From NCBI RefSeq assembly GCF_902859895.1, contig NZ_CADIKM010000014.1, forward strand, positions 62,001-126,000: DNA of 64,000 bases. The letters run 5' to 3'. The position numbers were made by a program, and so were the translations under genes. This DNA comes from Pararobbsia alpina. Lineage in GTDB: Bacteria > Pseudomonadota > Gammaproteobacteria > Burkholderiales > Burkholderiaceae. Of the stretch, positions 60,806 through 64,000 are shown one piece after another. The notes beneath the pieces were generated by a model. It saw only the letters and a list, made by a program, of their open reading frames with translations. It was not told the origin of the DNA and did no database searches. The first letter of the stretch is position 1. Every line of letters starts with the position of its first letter.

Positions 60806-61290
60806 GACGATGTCTCCGGTTTTTTGTCGGCTCGCCAGGACTCGTGTCCCGGGATGCCTTTTATGGCTCCCCCTAGTGTGCAAAATAATGGAGTAAAAGA
60901 CCACTGAAGATATCGAATCAGGCGATTCGTATTGGCTATCGCCTTGTCGAAAGGCTGCGCATACGGGGGCTGCGCGTACTGGGCTCTTGCGCCGAAGCGA
61001 AGGGCGCACGCCTGTCCGGCCGGAGAGGGTAGCGCCTTATGCCGAGAATTCAGCTTGCGCCGTCGACCAGGCTTCCTGCCACCAAGCGTTCATGGTCCCT
61101 CCCGACAAGCATGGCCGGATTGAGGGTGATCGTAACTCGGGGGGAACGTGCGAGGGGAAAAACTGCGTGGCCAGGCGGGTGACCGTGGTTTCGCGTGGGT
61201 GCCGGGCAAGCCGGCGTGCGGAACAGGGCTGACGTCAGCCCTGAGGCTTGCCGGCACGCGTATCTTGCCGGCAGCGATGGCACACGGCGA
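60806..61290. other. Intergenic region with palindromes
   Basis: No credible gene in 485 bp. CGAATC/GATTCG (60914-60929, 4-nt spacer) lies about 110 bp upstream of the MFS start and may be its operator. At 61203-61254 an extended hairpin centres on a perfect 20-bp palindrome (61224-61243). The rest shows nothing recognisable. Confidence 0.5.
61203..61254. terminator. Extended hairpin with 20-bp perfect palindrome
   Basis: CAGGGCTGACGTCAGCCCTG (61224-61243) is a perfect palindrome, flanked by CGGGCAAGCC (61203-61212) and GGCTTGCCGG (61245-61254), which pair with one mismatch. It lies 37 bp beyond the stop of the His-rich gene and could terminate that gene or act as an operator. No T-run. Confidence 0.5.
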
Positions 61291-61584
61291 TCAGTAGTGG
61301 TCGTAGTGGCGATGGTCGTAGTGATGATGGTGGTGCGCAGACCATTCATCGTGTCCCCACCAGCGACGACCGTCCCAGTAACGGTTGTCGTGCCATCCGA
61401 TCACGACCATCGGCGCGGGATACGCGACGACAGCACGCGGTGCGACATACATTGGCGCGGGTGCGACATAAACCGGCGCGGGAATGCCGATGTTCAAACC
61501 AACGTTGACACCAGCCGAGGCAGCTTGCGAGGCGGCAAGGACTAGTGCGCCGATCGCTGAAACAATCAGAAATTTCGTTTTCAT
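61291..61584 (-). CDS. Small secreted His-rich protein
   Basis: A 97-aa exported protein. The signal peptide (KFLIVSAIGALVLAASQAASA) is followed by a repetitive PAPVYVAPAPMYVAPRAVVAYPAPM segment and a C-terminus rich in His, Tyr, Asp and Trp (RYWDGRRWWGHDEW, HHHHHYDHRHYDHY). The His-rich tail may bind metal in the periplasm. Similar small YXXP/His-tail proteins are common in Burkholderia; function unknown. GGAGAAGG precedes the ATG at 61584. Confidence 0.8.
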   Translation of the reverse strand: MKTKFLIVSAIGALVLAASQAASAGVNVGLNIGIPAPVYVAPAPMYVAPRAVVAYPAPMVVIGWHDNRYWDGRRWWGHDEWSAHHHHHYDHRHYDHY

Positions 61585-61781
61585 TACAACCTTCTCCAAG
61601 AGACGACGATTGGAGTTTACGAGATGAACCCTACCGTTGTATTACAAAGCCGGTAACAAATCTAACAGGGTCGCGAAAAAACTACGGAAGATTACCTTGC
61701 GTTCCCTTCATACGTCCTTCATGTACCGGATGTTATGAAACTCCGGTCGGTACAGATCGAATTCCCGCGATGGCATTTTCG

Positions 61782-63008
61782 TCAGGTCATGCGGCTTCGA
61801 TCCGCGTCGATCTGCCTGGCCAGGGACAGCACGGTATTGCGGCGAATGGCGAAGTCCCGGGCACGTACCTTGAGTTCGCCCGCGGCCTGCGTAATGCGTT
61901 CGATTATCGCGCTGCATGCTGTCCTGTCGAGGCCGGACTGGTCCGACAGCTTGAGCAGGTCGGCTCGGGACGGTGCAAGGCCTTCGCCGCAGATATCCAT
62001 CTGATGTTCGCCGCCGGGCCCTTCGCAATACGTCAGGTCGTACGCGGGCGACAGGCGCCAACGACCATCCCTCGCCAGGCGAAACGAGAAGTTTTTCGCA
62101 TGATCGTCGCGATTGTGGAAAACGACGTTGAACACACATCGCTCATAGGCCTTGACCACCTCACGTTCATCGTGCGTGAGGAAGCGGGTCAATCGCAGGA
62201 ACGTCGTGTAGTCGACCGATGAGGGGATGCGGAAATTCGCATTCATCGCACCGGCCAGGGTATGCGTGGGTACACGCTGGCCAGCATCGCGATCGAATCT
62301 TGCGATCCCGAATGCCGCGAGTCTCGTATCCAGATCGAAGTACTCGGTGTCCGGCATGTCGAGCCCGCATTGCCTCGCCATTGCGCCGTAGAGTGCCTCG
62401 ACCGCGCACACTTCCTTGTGCTCGTTCGCGGCCTGGAACTTGATGAGCCATGGCACCCCCGCGCCGAACTCGCTCGCCGACATCCGCGCACTGGTGCGGT
62501 CATAGTTCAGCAGCACCTTGGGTCGCGCGCCATGTGGCGAGCCGCCGATTGCAGCGAGATGGCGCAGCACCTCGAGGCTGCCGTCGACCGCTGCGCCGCG
62601 CGCTTCTTTCGCGAGCGTCAGCAATTGGACATCCTCGTCTTCGAGCGGATCTTCCGCGGACGGCTCGAACACGAGGGCGCCCATCGCGCGCTCGCCGATG
62701 AATGCGAGACGTGTGAGCGGAGACAGTCGCGCGGGATGGCGCCCCATCTTGCGGAACAGCCGGTCCATGATGAACATGCCCCATCCGTCCGGCAGCGCGT
62801 CAGCCACCAGACCCGGCAAGCGGAATTGATAGTCGGGGAAGCCTGTGTAGGCTTCGGCTCGCAATTTCAGCTTGAGCGGCGAGAGCTCGAGTCCCCGTTG
62901 CAGGGCCTCAGGCGTGTACTGGAAAACGAGGTCCGCACCGTTGTCAGCCAGCTGGCCGAGCGTGAAGCGTTCCTGCCACCCGGCGTAGACCACGTCCAGC
63001 CGGTTCAT
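61782..63008 (-). CDS. hipA: HipA-family toxin kinase
   Basis: A 408-aa serine/threonine kinase of type II toxin-antitoxin systems. The N-terminal subdomain has LPGLVADALPDGWGMFIMDRLF; the phosphate loop region is GGSPHGARPKVLL; catalytic HNRDDHAKNFSF and metal-binding SPAYDLTYC are intact, so it should be active. Known HipA proteins phosphorylate glutamyl-tRNA synthetase; other targets exist. Start overlaps the hipB stop by 4 bp, placing antitoxin first. Confidence 0.93.
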   Translation of the reverse strand: MNRLDVVYAGWQERFTLGQLADNGADLVFQYTPEALQRGLELSPLKLKLRAEAYTGFPDYQFRLPGLVADALPDGWGMFIMDRLFRKMGRHPARLSPLTRLAFIGERAMGALVFEPSAEDPLEDEDVQLLTLAKEARGAAVDGSLEVLRHLAAIGGSPHGARPKVLLNYDRTSARMSASEFGAGVPWLIKFQAANEHKEVCAVEALYGAMARQCGLDMPDTEYFDLDTRLAAFGIARFDRDAGQRVPTHTLAGAMNANFRIPSSVDYTTFLRLTRFLTHDEREVVKAYERCVFNVVFHNRDDHAKNFSFRLARDGRWRLSPAYDLTYCEGPGGEHQMDICGEGLAPSRADLLKLSDQSGLDRTACSAIIERITQAAGELKVRARDFAIRRNTVLSLARQIDADRSRMT

Positions 63009-63328
63009 GAGCGTGGGCCCGACGCGCGCACACGCTTCACGCTCGCGTCCTCGAGCGCCTTGATCGATATCGGCTTGAAAACGAAGAGTTCGGACAGATC
63101 CTCGACGAGACCTAACGCCATGACGATGCGAAGCATGGAATCGAGGGTCGCCTGCCCCTTCTTCTCCAGATTGCGCACGGTCCCTTCGGACACGCCCGCG
63201 CGTGCCGCGAGTTCGGTCTGCAGGAGGTTCTGGGCGAGGCGATGCAGGCGCAGGCGAGCACCCAGTTCACGTCCTATTTCGTCTGATGTCGCGAGCGTAA
63301 GCGATAACATATTGCTTGTTGAGGCCAT
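63005..63328 (-). CDS. hipB: HipB-like XRE family antitoxin
   Basis: A 107-aa DNA-binding protein with an XRE helix-turn-helix at about 20-75 (LGARLRLHRLAQNLLQTELAARAGVSEGTVRNLEKKG). The C-terminal tail (VFKPISIKALEDASVKRVRA) may contact HipA. It precedes hipA with an overlap and probably represses the operon through half-sites (ATATTGCTTGTT) at its own start and upstream. Confidence 0.92.
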   Translation of the reverse strand: MASTSNMLSLTLATSDEIGRELGARLRLHRLAQNLLQTELAARAGVSEGTVRNLEKKGQATLDSMLRIVMALGLVEDLSELFVFKPISIKALEDASVKRVRASGPRS

Positions 63329-63364
63329 TTTTTGCAGATTAACAGCAATATGATATTGCTTGTT
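63309..63364. promoter_or_regulatory. hipBA operator half-sites
   Basis: ATATTGCTTGTT occurs at 63309-63320 (inside the first hipB codons) and at 63353-63364, with an inverted copy AACAGCAATAT (63341-63351, one base missing) next to the second. Three related half-sites around the start codon suggest cooperative HipB autorepression. Confidence 0.65.
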
Positions 63365-63541
63365 ACCTCACTGGGTCAAATTCTTGGCAACCGTACCGGC
63401 AAAAGTTTATTGTTTAATGAAGATTTTTGCCTTTAAGCAGCAATTTTCTAATGCTTAATTTTAATCTTATCTGCCGGGGGGCGGTGCGGGACCTGCCGAG
63501 TTAGGATGTGGACCTTGACGCGATGATCGTGGAGGTGGTCC

Positions 63542-64000
63542 ATGGCGCTTCGATGGTTGCAGGTCGTCTTGACGGCGGGATGGATGAGTCTGGCAGCGAC
63601 AGCCAGCCATGGAGCCGAGGGTGTACCGGCGCCGGCCGTTTCTCCTCCCGTCTATGTTTCCGATTTCGATCTCGACGTGAGCGACGTCAAGCCCGACAGC
63701 GGGCGCGTGCAGCAGGCGCGACGTCTTGCCGGCGGACTTTTGCCGCACGGGCCGTTGCATTCGCAGGAGGATCCTCAGGCGCATGCGCGCGAGATCATCG
63801 AGGAGATGTCCGAAGCGCTGACCGCCGATCTGACGAAGGCCGGTGTCGACGTGCATCGGCTCGCACCGGGCGCTTCCGTACCCGCGAACGGGTGGCAAGT
63901 TCGCGGCGTGTTCCTCAGCGTCGATGAGGGCAACCGGATGCGGCGCGCGGTAGTGGGCTTCGGGGCAGGGCAGGGAGATCTGCAGGTCGCCGTGGCGATC
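63542..64000 (+). CDS. DUF4410-like secreted protein, 5' part
   Basis: The first 153 codons; the 3' end lies beyond the window. A signal peptide (MALRWLQVVLTAGWMSLAATASHG) is followed by VYVSDFDLDVSDVKPD, MSEALTADLTKAGVDVHRL and VRGVFLSVDEGNRMRRAVVGFGAGQGDLQVAV, which match the DUF4410 pattern of periplasmic or lipoprotein-type proteins. GGAGGTGG precedes the ATG. Function unknown. Confidence 0.8.
   Translation, partial: MALRWLQVVLTAGWMSLAATASHGAEGVPAPAVSPPVYVSDFDLDVSDVKPDSGRVQQARRLAGGLLPHGPLHSQEDPQAHAREIIEEMSEALTADLTKAGVDVHRLAPGASVPANGWQVRGVFLSVDEGNRMRRAVVGFGAGQGDLQVAVAI

Noticed and set aside
61545-62222. 225-codon open frame on the plus strand
   Set aside because: Mostly antisense to hipA, with no start signal of its own.

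Overview
The window looks like part of a secondary chromosome (chromid) or megaplasmid of a Burkholderiaceae bacterium (Burkholderia, Paraburkholderia, Caballeronia or Trinickia type). It is GC-rich with strongly GC-biased third codon positions. It opens with a Rep initiator, an iteron-type origin and parAB, and continues with sugar ABC transporters and metabolic genes typical of those genomes. The genus is inferred from gene content and protein resemblance only; no search was run.

Region 1 (1-5200) is the replication and partition module. It holds the 5' part of a leftward rep gene, an array of about 14 20-bp iterons (465-1526), parB and parA (also leftward), and three identical 18-bp palindromes that are parS candidates. 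Region 2 (5200-12500) has a ROK regulator divergent from an AlsBAC-like D-allose-type ABC transporter, followed by a D-2-hydroxyacid dehydrogenase and a DUF4380-like protein. Region 3 (12490-19550) is a leftward operon with a second CUT2 sugar transporter, an L-galactonate dehydrogenase (LgoD)-like enzyme and a tagaturonate reductase (UxaB)-like enzyme. A divergent FadR/GntR regulator faces it, with paired operator-like palindromes. Region 4 (19600-35500) is mixed: dienelactone hydrolase, BON protein, gabT with a divergent MocR regulator, osmC, an epimerase/kinase pair with a second ROK regulator (five-copy hexamer repeat at its start), lipoproteins, an H-NS-like protein, YceI, a catalytically degenerate tyrosine recombinase and a diguanylate cyclase. 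An orphan hairpin at 20624-20665 resembles the right end of IS200/IS605 (TnpB/omega-RNA) elements.

Region 5 (35586-44798) begins with sbcDC. Next comes the most notable locus: a 33-codon gene with a good ribosome-binding site, a perfect 12-bp hairpin, and then three tightly packed genes for a SagB-type flavin dehydrogenase, a NodU/CmcH-type carbamoyltransferase and an MFS exporter. I read it as a candidate peptide-natural-product (RiPP-like) cassette with no YcaO partner and of no class I recognise.

Region 6 (44731-53230) is the D-xylose locus: galM and xylR leftward, xylB and xylFGH rightward, without xylA. A diverged 92-bp duplication follows the end of xylH. Region 7 (53474-64000) holds a stand-alone Rieske oxygenase, nudC, an MFS/TetR pair behind a near-perfect 18-bp inverted repeat, a MaoC hydratase, a VOC remnant, another MFS transporter, a His-rich secreted protein, a hipBA toxin-antitoxin pair with operator repeats, and a truncated DUF4410 gene.

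No rRNA, tRNA, CRISPR array or complete insertion sequence was recognised.
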